Source: Chara braunii (taxonomy: Eukaryota; Streptophyta; Charophyceae; Charales; Characeae). Taken from it: a stretch of DNA of 63,675 nt. Where the stretch lies: contig BFEA01000005.1 in NCBI GenBank assembly GCA_003427395.1, forward strand, positions 1,747,823 to 1,811,497. Reading direction: 5' to 3'. Made by a program: the position numbers and the translations under genes. This document shows positions 43,126-54,377 of the stretch, one piece after another; the stretch's first letter is position 1; every line of letters starts with the position of its first letter. The notes beneath the pieces were generated by a model, which made no database searches, was not told the origin of the DNA, and worked only from the letters and a program-made list of their open reading frames with translations.

Positions 43126-44076
43126 CAGTGTTGTCACGCGGGGATCCCCGGGGCCCAAGCCGGGGTGGGGGTTTCACCCCCACAACCCCGCCGCGAGGAT
43201 CCCCGACCCCCGTCCCCTCCAAATCAACCCCGCACGTGCCCCNNNNNNNNNNNNNNNNNNNNNNNNNNNNNNNNNNNNNNNNNNNNNNNNNNNNNNNNNN
43301 NNNNNNNNNNNNNNNNNNNNNNNNNNNNNNNNNNNNNNNNNNNNNNNNNNNNNNNNNNNNNNNNNNNNNNNNNNNNNNNNNNNNNNNNNNNNNNNNNNNN
43401 NNNNNNNNNNNNNNNNNNNNNNNNNNNNNNNNNNNNNNNNNNNNNNNNNNNNNNNNNNNNNNNNNNNNNNNNNNNNNNNNNNNNNNNNNNNNNNNNNNNN
43501 NNNNNNNNNNNNNNNNNNNNNNNNNNNNNNNNNNNNNNNNNNNNNNNNNNNNNNNNNNNNNNNNNNNNNNNNNNNNNNNNNNNNNNNNNNNNNNNNNNNN
43601 NNNNNNNNNNNNNNNNNNNNNNNNNNNNNNNNNNNNNNNNNNNNNNNNNNNNNNNNNNNNNNNNNNNNNNNNNNNNNNNNNNNNNNNNNNNNNNNNNNNN
43701 NNNNNNNNNNNNNNNNNNNNNNNNNNNNNNNNNNNNNNNNNNNNNNNNNNNNNNNNNNNNNNNNNNNNNNNNNNNNNNNNNAGCCATCCCCGGCCCCGCA
43801 CCCCGCTCAGCCCCGCCCCGGCCCCGCGCCCAGGGTGACCCCGGGCTCACCAGGGGTGGGTGTAGCCCCGGGGGGGGCCCGAGGTGGGCCCAAAACTGCA
43901 TTTTTGCAGTTTGGCCTAGGGGGTGCAGGATACCGTTGCGCACCTCCCCGTTTTTTTTTGTTTTTTTTTTTTTGTGGGGGAGGGGGGTCCGGAGCCTGGG
44001 TCAGGGGTGCCCACCCCCGGACCCCCGGACCCCCGGACCCCCGCCGGGGCCCTGGGGCCAGGGCTCGACAACCCTG
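43126..44076. mobile_element. hAT-type nonautonomous insertion with 8-bp target duplication
   Basis: Comparison with copy 2, which is empty at this site (near 59881-59892), defines the insertion exactly. The 8-bp ATTAAGAC is present at 43118-43125 and 44077-44084 but only once in copy 2. The ends are CAGTGTTGTCACGC and GGGCTCGACAACCCTG, which are inverted (CAGTGTTGTC and CAGGGTTGTC). An 8-bp duplication with CAGGGTTGT-type termini fits hAT transposons. It is very GC-rich, interrupted by 539 N, and has AACTGCA/TGCAGTT and T-runs near the right end. No transposase is visible. Its 951-bp length includes the gap and is therefore not reliable. Confidence 0.88.
43243..43781. other. Assembly gap (N run) inside the hAT insertion
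   Basis: 539 N. Frames reported through the gap carry no information. Confidence 0.99.
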
Positions 44077-44501
44077 ATTAAGACTGCCACTGGGTTCTTC
44101 TTCAACCCCTTGGGCTTATTTTTTTTTTTTGACCGAGTGGCTATTTTTCTAAAAAATGATGAGTTGATGCAAACTTTAATTCCATTTTTCCACCTTTGGC
44201 AGTCTCAACAGCCTTCTTAAAGGCATCAATCTGCCCATCCTCATCTTTGAGTCTTCCAAGGGTCTTTACAATCTTTGAAATCTGATTGATATCAACTGAG
44301 ACCTCCTCCTTAAGTTCCTGTTTATCTTTTCCCATTAATCTTTCTTGCCCTCTCACCGGACTTTTCCCTTCTAATTGAGTTGACTGATATCTTGTGTTTG
44401 TGATGGTAAGGCGGACAGACCACGAAAGTCTGCTCTTGTGCAGTTTTCGAGTCTTGCAGACTGATCAAGGATGACTCTTCATGACTGAAGAACTGGACAA
44501 C

Positions 44502-44951
44502 CTACATCCTGTGTAAGAACGGAGTGCCCAGAATACAGTCATGATCCAAGTCTGGTATCACAAATCTCAATAACTCGACTGACATCATCCCGACTTCATT
44601 ACGCAGATGGTCAATAAATCCTGCCAAGCAGAGTTCTCCAGCAATATTGCTTAGCGTTTGCATCGCAGGTCTATCAATAGTCAGTCCACAAGCCTCCATT
44701 GCCTTTTGAGAGATAAGTATCATCTCCGCCCAGGAATCCACTAAGGCTCGAATTTTCACTTGATTAATATAGATCGTCGAATAACTATAACCCATGGTTG
44801 CGAATCTCATCTTATATCGACGCAAGGTCTTGTTAACTTGACTAGGAAAGACTGATCCCAAATAATTAACCTCCATTTTTTTCTTCTCAATTAACTTCTT
44901 CAATTCCTCTCTCAACTTAGGTGTTAATGTCATTGCCTCCTTGAAGGGCAA
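44502..44951 (-). pseudogene. Retropepsin-type protease of copy 1
   Basis: The frame carries KIRALVDSWAEMILISQKAM, where copy 2 has DSGAEM, so the glycine after the catalytic D-S is replaced by W. DLDHDCILGTPFLHRM supplies the second conserved ILG block. A lysine-rich helix (LREELKKLIEKKKMEV) precedes it. The protease would have cut the Gag-Pol polyprotein. It lies between gag and RT, as in Ty3/gypsy elements. Confidence 0.85.
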
Positions 44952-45010
44952 TGTTACCTCTGTTTCTTCGATTATCTTCGTAATTACATCAGTATTTACA
45001 GTTTCATCTT

Positions 45011-47219
45011 TTAGTTCATTTTAGAGTAAAATTTTATCTTCTTCCCTTGTTCACTTCTCTTGGGTGAAGGTCCCGGTTCTCGATCATTAAGGATTTCAAT
45101 CAGCGCTTCCTCAGTCTTTCTTCTTTTCTTTTCCTCTATCATTTGAAGGGTTAAATGTGCATGAACATTCCTCATTTCCCCAATCACTTTGTCAGGTTCC
45201 ATAACGAGTTCTGGGGGTAATTCACCCTCAAATGACATCATGTTAGCCGAACAAACAGACTCGCTAGGAGAAAATACTACCAACTCAGAGGAAATCTGAG
45301 TAGCAGAATTCTCTCATAACGAAAGGCCGCCAGGAATGATCTCATCAGTCATGTCCTCCACTAAAGAGAGAGACCGTAGAGGAAACTCAATCAAGGCAAG
45401 TGAATCATCAGACTCTTGTATAAGTCCCTTAGGCAGTTCACCTACGAAAGTATGTACATTCACCTTAGCCTTTCTTTTTTTATTTTTCTTCATCTTTTCA
45501 TCATGCTTAAGGGCAAGAAGTCGCATACCTCCAGGATGTCTAGGATTTAATTTGTTCCATGAACTGTCACAAACATGACCCTTTGCATCCATTTTTGTCA
45601 CCCCACTCTTCACATCCTCTTCCAAAGGCTTACAGCAAGTGGTTGTGTGACCTCCTTTACCACAATAATAGCAGACAAATTTCTTCTTAAGTCGTTCGTC
45701 GTACTTTCTTCTCTCTCTGTTCCCTTTTTCACCATTTCCTCCATTCTTTTTAGATCTAGAAGAATCACTTCTTTTACCATAGTCATCATCATCATCACCG
45801 TCCTCATCATCATCACTTTCAACCATTTTCTTCTCTTTCTCATCCACAACATGATTGACAGACATGTAGTTCGTCATAAGTCTTTGGATAATATTTTTTA
45901 CATTCAGATTGTTTCCTCTGCATAAACCATTCTCTGTCTCCGAGTCCTTAGCCAACGTACTGATGTGATCCGTGACCACTTCTTTTGAGAGACCGTAGGC
46001 AAGGTTCTGAAAATTGCAACAATTTCATCCCATCTTAGAGGGTAATTTTGAGCCTGATGGAAGGCTGTCTGCCTTTCAGTGTTAGTGAAATTAGTAAGAA
46101 ATATATGGCATCTCTGGGCTTCATCCAAATATAGGATTCTCCTTGCTGTTCGGATAAAAGTTTGGAGAAAAACATTGAAAGTGTCATACTTAGCTCTTCT
46201 GATGTTGAGTAAATCCTTGGTTGTAGTTGGAATTGAGTCTTTCTCAAATTCTCTTTTCATTCTTTCCTTGATTTCTTCCCATGTAGTGACCCCTTCCATC
46301 AATTCTTGAACAGCCAACCTCGAGTCAGTGTCACAGTAAGATAAAAGGTGCTTAAGCCGTTGCTTGTTTGTCCAGCCATAACGAAGCCCAAACAATTCAT
46401 ATTCATGTAAAAAATAATTTACTTGAGACCCTCTGAAGCATGAAATTCTCTCATCTGACCTCTTTGTTCTTGCAATATCTGACCCTCCTTTTATAGTATC
46501 AACCCTCTATACCAGTTCCCGTATAACACCTACCAGAGTCTCTTCATTAGTTCCCGCAGAAGAACTCGGTCTCCCTCGTCCTTCCATCTTGACCATAGAA
46601 TCTCCCTGATACTTTCTTCTCTCTCTCTGTCATTTTTGTCCTCCCTTTTCTTATTTTTGAATCTCTCACTCTTCTCGCAAGGGATAGAGGTTCATTCCTC
46701 TCTTCTCTTGTCTGCTCTACCCCTTCAGAATTTTGTGCATAGAGCGTATTGGCAATAATAGGCTGGGTAGTAATCAATGACAATGAAATCCTTCTCGGTC
46801 TTCCAATATAATCTTCAATCAGCTCTCTTTCATCATCTCTACTCAATCTTCTATTATACCCTCTCACAGTACCCCGAATCATAAAGTATCGTGTCAAGTC
46901 TATGATCTCATAATCAAATTGCATTGCTTACAGACTGTTGCTGATTCTTCTTGCAAGAGAAACTCGTTCCCTAGAGGAGTGATACGATGCTCCTTCAGTA
47001 GCTCCCACTTTCTCCACCCTCAGTAAATAGCTAGTCTCAGTCTGGTCAATGACGACTCACACGGCAAAATCTCTCATCTGATCAAAGAAGGGTTGCAAGA
47101 ACTCAAGCTCATCCAAGGTACAGAGGTTTCTGTCACAGATCCGAAGAGTCTCTTCAACCTTGACTATCCTTCCTTCCAGCACTACCCCAAACGTTAGCTG
47201 TTCAGCCAAGTTGGGCATT
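45011..47219 (-). pseudogene. Gag of copy 1 with zinc knuckle
   Basis: From ATG 47219 (MPNLAEQLTFGVVLEGRIVK) the minus strand gives a helical N-terminal part with stops at FAV-stop and NSL-stop. A capsid-like segment follows at 45904-46395 (GWTNKQRLKHLLSYCDTDSR, TTWEEIKERMKREFEKD), then an aspartate run and the nucleocapsid knuckle CYYCGKGGHTTTCC at about 45655, which fits CX2CX4HX4C. A C-terminal frame (45011-45283) precedes protease. A further frame 47225-47583 (LEKLRRKDTWRVRVRECERL) lies upstream and may be the true start of gag. Confidence 0.82.
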
Positions 47220-48077
47220 GTTAACCATCATAATCAACAACTGAAAGATAGATCTTAGGCTGGACAAATTCAGGTATTTCGAACCTATGTTCAAAGGTAG
47301 TCAAAATAAATGATTTTATCATCACAATAGAGTTTTTTCCTCTTGCTCTACCAACCTCCGTAGTAGCCTCTAATAGAGGCATCCAATCTCATCTCTCTTC
47401 AAATCCATCAACAACTGAGAACTCATGGAGCCTCTCACATTCTCTTACTCTCACTCTCCATGTATCTTTTCTCCTTAACTTTTCTAGCCACTCTTTTGTT
47501 CGCTCAAGACTGATATACGCCCCTTTGAGACACTCCAAGTAGTCAGCTTCCTCCTTTAGACTTATAAAGTTGATGATTTCCACTAAGAATTTGATTTTCT
47601 GGCTGTGCTACCACACTTCGCACCTACCGGCAGAGGGGAAGGAGCCTAAATCGACGGACCCTTATAAATCAGCAAAACAAGGTGCTCGAATTTTATACAG
47701 AGGAGTAAACTCTCACGTCCAGACTGTCTGAGTTCAGAAATTGACCACAGGAATGTGAAACGTTATTTGTCATTTACCACAAGTCTCATGCCTCAGGATT
47801 ACAAAAGGATTATCATACCCTGTCACCTCATAAAGTTTACCCCTCACAGTAGTTATCCTTGCTACTTAGAGTATTCTTCTTGGACTCTCTTCACTTTCCA
47901 TACAAAATTTATCATAGCAGATCAATTGTCTCTCGACGAGTTGATATAAGGTAAGAGAGGGGATGGGAGTCCCTCAAAGACAGTAAATCGAGTAGATCCA
48001 ATGAAACATTTATTCTCCATCTCAAATCTTTCTTTCTCTTTCAGTATAACCTCTTCATCAAATCCCCATCATCTCCC

Positions 48078-49010
48078 TTACACTGCCTCAGTACTCCTTT
48101 CTTTTGGGACATAAATTCTCACATCATACGTGTCCATGTCAATACAGTAGAATGTCTGTATGTAGAGTCGTTCCTGTTCCCATCCGCTTTCGACCATTTC
48201 ATACTTGACGACCTCATATGAGAACATTTCTTTCTTACTTAAAGCATTCAACGATCTTATGAGTCTTTCAACATTTTCATTGCTCGGACCCGAACCTCTG
48301 CCAAATTTTGACCTTCGCTGTTCAGTTTCCTCTGCTGAGATTTCCTTCGTTCCCATGGCAATACATCTATTTTTGCCAATCCAGTACCATGTTGATGATT
48401 GGTAACCGGTTGCTCCCGTCAAAATAGTTGTCAGGAATATGAGGAATAGAAATTGCCTCATACGTTACTGACATTAAGCCCCATTCCACTCTCTTCCTCT
48501 GCTTGATTAACTCTGTCTTCTCATCACAAAAAGATTGGGTCGCAATTCCCCACAACCAGTTAAAGGCCTCACCATCATCACAGTCTCCCATCTTGACATA
48601 AGGACGGATATCATATAAATCTCCCTCCAACACGCTGATGGCCGAATTGCCAGAACGGTAGATCCAGCAATGCTCATACTGATAGGGGAATATTCCTTTA
48701 GTAGTTACTTTTGAGAGCTCTTTTAATGCATCAGTAGTTAATATTTTTGATGAAGTCTCTGAGCTTCTGACTCTTTCTTTCCCTTCTTAGTGTTTTAAGG
48801 ACATCATAGGCTCATGAGGCATACCTAAGATCAAGTCTGGTTTTCTCCAATCAGTAATATCAATCTCCTTCTCCAATCCAGTGTGGTACCTCACACAAGG
48901 AAATATAGGATTCAAATAGTAACTTGGTTTGTCAAGAGAATAATGTCTCAAAGAAGATTGCAAAATCGATCTGGAAAACTCAGAAATTGTTAACAGTTCT
49001 CAAGGTCTAA
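48078..49010 (-). pseudogene. Extra leader ORF between primer site and gag
   Basis: Just inside the primer site one frame runs from about 49008 to 48367 with a single TAA (after MMSLKH). It includes LDKPSYYLNPIFPCVRYHTG, WIYRSGNSAISVLEGDLYDI and CDDGEAFNWLWGIATQSF. The reading then continues in another frame to 48078, with NVERLIRSLNALSKKEMFSY and DTYDVRIYVPKER. The last part resembles the central motif of the LTR-encoded protein (HDLRLYVRKGKE at 49574-50227), so both may belong to one family. Extra ORFs before gag are known from Ogre-type Tat elements, but I see no sequence link to those. Function is unknown. Confidence 0.55.
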
Positions 49011-49067
49011 TTAAAGCTCAAAGCTGTTTGTTGACCCAGGCTCTTTCCGACCACGAAAAATTTTCAT

Positions 49068-49086
49068 GTCCCCGACAACGGCGCCA
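49068..49086 (-). promoter_or_regulatory. Primer-binding site of copy 1, tRNA-Asp type
   Basis: The minus strand reads TGGCGCCGTTGTCGGGGAC, which differs by one base from the site at 5271-5288 and from the plant tRNA-Asp(GUC) 3' end. It lies four bases (TTTT on the plus strand) from the LTR terminus TGTCAC at 49091. This fixes element orientation and the low edge of LTR 2. Confidence 0.9.
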
Positions 49087-49573
49087 TTTTTGTCACACTT
49101 TTTTCAGTCGGGCCTCTTCAAGCGACTAGAAAGCCAACAAGCTGTCTCGCAGGATTTTGTATATCGATTGCAATAAATAAAATAAAATAAATTAAATAAT
49201 GCAAATCCCTTCCTATTGTGTGCGTCCGGCTTCGAGTGCGACCCTTCAATTGCGGTCTTCGCCGGTCCCCGGTCTTAGGAATCTTTTACTTTGATTCGGA
49301 ACAGCAAACAATTATATCATAGTCATAAAATCCTAGTGTGTCATCCATGCATCAATTTTGTCGATTTTCTACTTTTGAGAACTGTGACAGAATCATCAAA
49401 AAATGCAAGCATCAAGCAAACGACAATGCAAGAAGCAGGATTGACGGACTCGAGCAAAGACAAGGTCAAGTGAGGGAAGAATAAGAACTCATAATAATCT
49501 CAGAAAGTACACATGTAAGGAGCATGGCTAGCACCAGTCAAAAGTCCTCACTCGTCCTTCGAAATCCTCACAC

Positions 49574-50227
49574 TCAATTTCTCATTTTGTTGTCTGTTGC
49601 CTGGACTTTCTGCCATGTCTTGGTACTCTCCGAGGTTGTGGTCTCTGTATGTAGAGCCACCTGAAGCCCGCGAGCTCCGAGCACTTCCATCCAAGTCCCA
49701 TTATACGAAACACAAAACTCCTTCCACAGTGTAGGGAGATACGGTTGAGAGAAGATCCCTCGTCTGAGATATGGGAACTCGGAAGCCTCGGTCATAGACT
49801 CGTAGTCGATTGCTGCTGGCGAAATATACCTCTTTGCCAGATCCACCAGGTCACCCCAATTAGAGTTATCTGTGAGAGTAAAGGGAACTGGAGGCTTTGG
49901 GTAATCAGTGTAGAGATTGGGTCCGAAGCTACGGTTTAGCTTCACTCCGTTCTCATCTAGCTCTTTCTCCCTTTCTTCAAGGTACCTGGTTGCTGCAATC
50001 CAGACTGAAGCGATGTGCTCATGGGTTTCTTTCCCCTTTCTCACGTAGAGTCTTAGGTCGTGAATGATACCACCCGCAAACTTGGTAAGGACAACATAGA
50101 TTGTCATGTCACCTTGCCTGAAGCCAGTAGCACTGACATATTGGTATTGGAAGGCATCCTTGAGTGCGATCTGGTTGAGATTGGTCAAGACTGACCCGTG
50201 AACTGAAAATGATTGAACTGCACTCAT
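49574..50227 (-). CDS. LTR-encoded protein, downstream frame (217 aa)
   Basis: ATG 50227 (MSAVQSFSVHGSVLTNLNQI) opens an uninterrupted 217-codon frame inside the LTR on the element's sense strand, about 480 bp before the LTR end. Visible blocks are FQYQYVSATGFRQGDMTIYV, HDLRLYVRKGKE, IWAATRYLEEREKEL-like helix (ASVWIAATRYLEEREKELD), FGPNLYTDYPKPPVPFTLTD and WGDLVDLAKRYISPAA. No transmembrane segment or known catalytic motif is seen. Relatives exist at 31580-32575 (damaged), at 16792-17242 on the plus strand, and more distantly in the leader ORF. It is long and clean compared with the rest of this dead element. Function is unknown; a regulatory or nucleic-acid-binding role would be a guess. 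Confidence 0.65.
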   Translation of the reverse strand: MSAVQSFSVHGSVLTNLNQIALKDAFQYQYVSATGFRQGDMTIYVVLTKFAGGIIHDLRLYVRKGKETHEHIASVWIAATRYLEEREKELDENGVKLNRSFGPNLYTDYPKPPVPFTLTDNSNWGDLVDLAKRYISPAAIDYESMTEASEFPYLRRGIFSQPYLPTLWKEFCVSYNGTWMEVLGARGLQVALHTETTTSESTKTWQKVQATDNKMRN

Positions 50228-50518
50228 GGGATGAGGTGGAAGTTATGACTGGTTTGTGCCTTCTGGCAAAAGTACCATCTAAATAATGTCAAACTTTGTG
50301 CTGGATAGCAACAGTCGAGTGCTTGTTCAGTTCAGACTAAGATTGAACGTTTGCTGAGATGACCGGTTACCGAGTACTGATTGAAACTGACTGTTGCTGA
50401 AATTGTTAACTGAGAACTGAATGCTGTTGAGATTGCTGATTGAGAACTTTCTTTCACACCTGGTCCCTGAGTGTTGCTGTGTGACTCCCACCAAGTCGGT
50501 TCATCCTAATAATATGGC

Positions 50519-50562
50519 CAGGGTTGTAAGGCGGGCCCCGGGGTCGGGGCTCGACAACCCTT
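50519..50562. mobile_element. 44-bp miniature hAT-type insertion
   Basis: Copy 1 has no insertion here (CCTAATAATATTGCACC near 32268). In copy 2 the 44-bp insert starts CAGGGTTGTAAGG and ends GGGGCTCGACAACCCTT, flanked by AATATGGC (50511-50518) and AATATTGC (50563-50570), an 8-bp duplication with one later change. Its right end is nearly identical to that of the insertion at 43126-44076, so both belong to one family. 44 bp is close to two terminal repeats with almost nothing between. Confidence 0.85.
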
Positions 50563-50608
50563 AATATTGCACCAGACCTTAAATATTCCTCTCTTTCCTC
50601 CCTTACTA

Positions 50609-50857
50609 TTAATTATTGATGGCCACTCGTGCTTGATTAATAGTTTCCATGGAAGAAAGCGTGTTGTGCAGTTTTCCATCGGTTCCATAGAAATAAATAA
50701 CATATTCGATGAATGTTTGCCCCCTCACCAACTCTAGCGCCTTACGTCTCATTGCCTTCACATAGTGCTGGGCATTTTTCATCGCATCCTCTTTCCAACC
50801 TTCCATTATGTCTTTACAAGCCCCGCACTTCATCACCAGTTTCTCACAGTCCTTCAT
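50609..50857 (-). CDS. LTR-encoded protein, upstream frame (82 aa)
   Basis: ATG 50857 (MKDCEKLVMKCGACKDIMEG) opens an 82-codon frame 380 bp upstream of the 217-codon frame on the same strand. It contains two close cysteines (CGAC), a helical middle and the block YFYGTDGKLHNTLSSMETIN. The related plus-strand frame at 16460-16681 has the same start (MKD), the GW and the GKLH-SS-MET block, and the same distance to the next frame, so the two-frame layout is conserved. The two frames may be exons of one gene or two separate proteins. A hairpin (ATGCCT/AGGCAT) precedes the ATG. Confidence 0.6.
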   Translation of the reverse strand: MKDCEKLVMKCGACKDIMEGWKEDAMKNAQHYVKAMRRKALELVRGQTFIEYVIYFYGTDGKLHNTLSSMETINQARVAINN

Positions 50858-53800
50858 AATTCTCTCCCCTCATTTTTTTCCCAGCTTCCTATGCCTTAGC
50901 TTGATGAGGCATAGTGAGGCGAGACAGTAGTTGTGTCGATTAGCACTTGGGGATGCAGTGTGGAAATTTTCTCACTTGGTTTGTGAAAAACGGTATGACG
51001 GCAGCCGGTCTACTAGTGACACAGGGGTGCTTCATTCTCAGGTCACGCCTAACTGTCCGGGCACTTCATTGTTTCTCCCGGCAGGGCCTTCCGTTCAGGC
51101 TCGAGGTCAGGTTCCAACCGGAGTAGCTATGAGGAAGTAGATGACGAGTTCAAACCCTTTTGTATTCCTATAATATCTGGGAGATTCTGACCGTTATTGG
51201 ATTTCTGCTCTGATCGAGACACTTCCCATCTCGGTTTGACGGAAACCCGAACCTACTCTCTTCTGAGTGACGGTTTGCAACGAGCCCTTCTAAGAATTTC
51301 AAAATGCCTTAATCGTCCTTTCATCGAATATACACGATCAAAATACTCCTCGCCCAAAGTGAGGGTTTTATGCCTAGGCTGCTCTACAACAGTTCGAATA
51401 CTAAGAGAGAGATATTATATGCAGAATGTCTTCCAATTTGTATGTGTTGCCTTGAGTCGTCTGCCTAGCCACTACCTCACTTAGTCAGCCTTCGCCTCTA
51501 AGTTGATCTCATATAGGGAATGATCACTCCCGATTATGAAGCACACTAAGACTCAGCTTATCAAAAAACAGGTTGGGAAGGACGCTCATACTCAAAGCCA
51601 TAGTCTTCAAGTGTACTTCATATAGTGCTCGAAAAAAATCTGGTCTAAAATCCGGGAAGCTGATGACTTCGTATAAAGGGCCTTTATCACCATTAAGCTT
51701 GACCATTTAGCTGGCTGTATAGTTTGTCTCCGAGTGATGAGGGAGTTGTGAAACAGGACAGAAGAGGACCAACATATCTCATATTCTTGTCTCAATCTCC
51801 GCCAACATCCGAAGCGCTAATTTCTTATACTAATCACCATCAAGTAGGAACTTAACCATTAAATAAGCAATTATTCTCAACAGTTTTTTCTTTCCCCTAT
51901 AACTCATCACATAAACTCAGCATCCACGAGTGATTGATTCCCATTACTTAGCACGACGAGGTTGAATGTTCTATCCAATGGACTACGTGCACATTCACGA
52001 ACTTACGTGACAGCTCTCGGACGAGTCCTTTATATTGGCGTAGGTCTTTGCACGATCACACTCATGAGGGTACCACTAATTATCATAGTCGCCTGGGTAT
52101 TCACACGTTAGAGTGATCACTCATGCGTACAAGTTATCACCTACAAGCCCTCGCGGTCTTCTGCTAGAATACCTGCGAGCCCGTTCTGCCGCACATTCGT
52201 GCAATCATGCGGACACACACCGACTCGTAGGGTCGATGCCAAACTTTCAGCCACAGGTTTTTCACCAGCCCTCCAAAGAGGGGAAATTGATACTCTATCA
52301 ACTACTGTGATCTCGACCCTCTTCGTTGCGTTCACACGCATAGTATTCACAAGATTAAACACTCAACGAAGGTCTCTTGCGAACTAGTGATTATGATGCG
52401 CCCCTCCAGTAGAAACAAGAGTAAGGAAGACTAGACTCAATGAAAAAATTGCGAGTATTCCTTATGGCTCGCAGTAAGACCATCACCTTACTCGATGAAC
52501 CAGGCAAATAAATTTACAAGAATATCCCGAATTTGAAAGGAATCAATTTCGTCAGCCCTCAGCACTAATGAGGTTTTATACAACGGATTGCTCACACAAC
52601 ATGCACCGCTGATACAGGTAGCGATTAACACAATTTCATGAACATCCCATTTTCGACTCGCTCTGTTGATCTTAATATATCATTAGGCCCCGTTCTCACA
52701 ATGATCATGCGCCGAGCGTTTCAACGGCTAACCCCTTCTGCGAGCCGTGCCCAGCTAGTTTACTCGTCTCCCCTATCGAAACAAGTTTCACGGACACAGA
52801 CGCCAAAGAATCAGAATGCGACTCGATCGCATAGATGAGTGACGTCATCAAGAGAGCATGACCCGTCTAGTTACCTAGCACTCATTCCCTAATACTTGTT
52901 CCCCTTTTTTCCTCACTCTCTCATCGTTAGGGCGGGCTCAAGATGGATGAGCACAACATCAAAGGAACAATTCGTAAACGTAGCGGAGGAGGTCGGACAA
53001 CAGAGAACGTTAAAGCGTGCCTTTCTCCCACTCATCTGTCGAGAGTTACCAACAACCAAGATCGCCTCCCTACCCATTTAACATACTGCACTCTAAGACT
53101 CCTCACTTCATTAGCCATTATACATGTTATCCATCTTCCCATTTCAGTCCAGAGCGACTCAAGTACCAAGTTCAGGGGTACAAGTAGCAATCTGCAAGGG
53201 TCTCGGGATTCAGGTCATTTTCGTCACTCGCCGCTTCGGTGTCCCGATCCAGATGTCGCTGCTCCTGTTCTACCATATCAATCGAGGTCTCTGCCTCCAG
53301 CTAAGAAACTGACAAACTGTCACTTTCACTTCGTCCGACACCAAGGCGCTAACACAACGATACAAACCCAAGCCCAGATCCATAACTCACTACTCGACCA
53401 TTTTTCCCCTTTTCTTGTTTTTACATCTTCCTCCTTCCAACACTGATCGTCGCCACTAAGCCTACCACGTAACCCAGCCACAAGAGTCCAGCGCGCGGTT
53501 GAGAAGGTCGCATGGGTTATCGCTGCCACGTCTCTGCACCTGGTCCGGATCAAGACCATCAGGACCCGACAATCACTTCAACTACGAGCAGGCCATAGAC
53601 TATCAAACGGCAGCCGCGATTCAAAAATTGAGCCGTTGGCCCCGCGAAATAGCGTAGACCGAAGTGAAAACCGATTCTGACGAATTGAGTGAAAAGGAAA
53701 GTTAAATAATAACAACAATAATAATTATAAAGTCGAGAGGGAAAAGGGGTTATAACATCATTACTACCTTGAACTAAAACAGGAACTCAGGCCATCGCAT

Positions 53801-54078
53801 AGATTCGGCGTTTAATTTTTCTTTTTTTTTTTCATATTTTCTTTCCCTTCGCTTCTCCTTTTCTTGGTTCCTTTCATTTTGACAGCGATATCCGTCCCAT
53901 GCACCTAACCCATAACCTGGCCAAGGGCACCCGGCGCGCAGTAGAAAGGACCACGCTAGTCTCTCCCCCTTCGCGTCCCAGGGCGAGCCCGACGGCTACC
54001 ACGGCCACAAGCCGATAGTGCTCGGCTGTATAGCAGGGTGCCGAGCCCGCATGGACCAAGGGTAAGTCTTGTGGCGCA

Positions 54079-54200
54079 ACCCCCCCTTTTTGTTGAGGCA
54101 GGCACCAACAGGATGGGTCCACGTCAAGGTACAGCCTGGGTAACCCCCCCTTTTTGCTGAGGCAGGCACCAACAAGATGGGTCCACGTCAAGCTACAACC
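54079..54200. repeat. 63-bp duplication containing the polypurine-like tract, copy 2
   Basis: ACCCCCCCTTTTTG-TTGAGGCAGGCACC at 54079 recurs at 54142 with few changes. Copy 1 has a single version with a longer C run. Confidence 0.8.
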
Positions 54201-54377
54201 CGGATACTAGGGATAGTAGAGGTTCAGGAACATGCCTACACGCCGCGACGTGGGAGCAAGAGGCCGATACCAAGCAGGGACTTGGTACGCAGAAGAGGGC
54301 TGGGACACCGCACCCGCCGACATGATACCAAACCCCCGCCCAGCGTCCCCGCTGGGTCAAAACGCAAGCACAAACAG

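Larger units (their letters stand above)
49091..54079 (-). mobile_element. Shared LTR: 5' LTR of copy 1 and 3' LTR of copy 2
   Basis: This aligns with 30961-36950 over its whole length apart from a 1.16-kb deletion, a 44-bp insertion and small indels. On its left it adjoins the primer site of copy 1. On its right it is followed by the 3' noncoding part and integrase of copy 2. One LTR therefore serves two internal regions, the arrangement produced by unequal recombination between LTRs or by tandem insertion. The right edge is set by analogy with the polypurine tract of copy 1. Confidence 0.75.

Noticed and set aside
43095-44220. Frames of 230-350 aa through the second N run
   Set aside because: They consist mainly of the gap and GC-rich transposon DNA.
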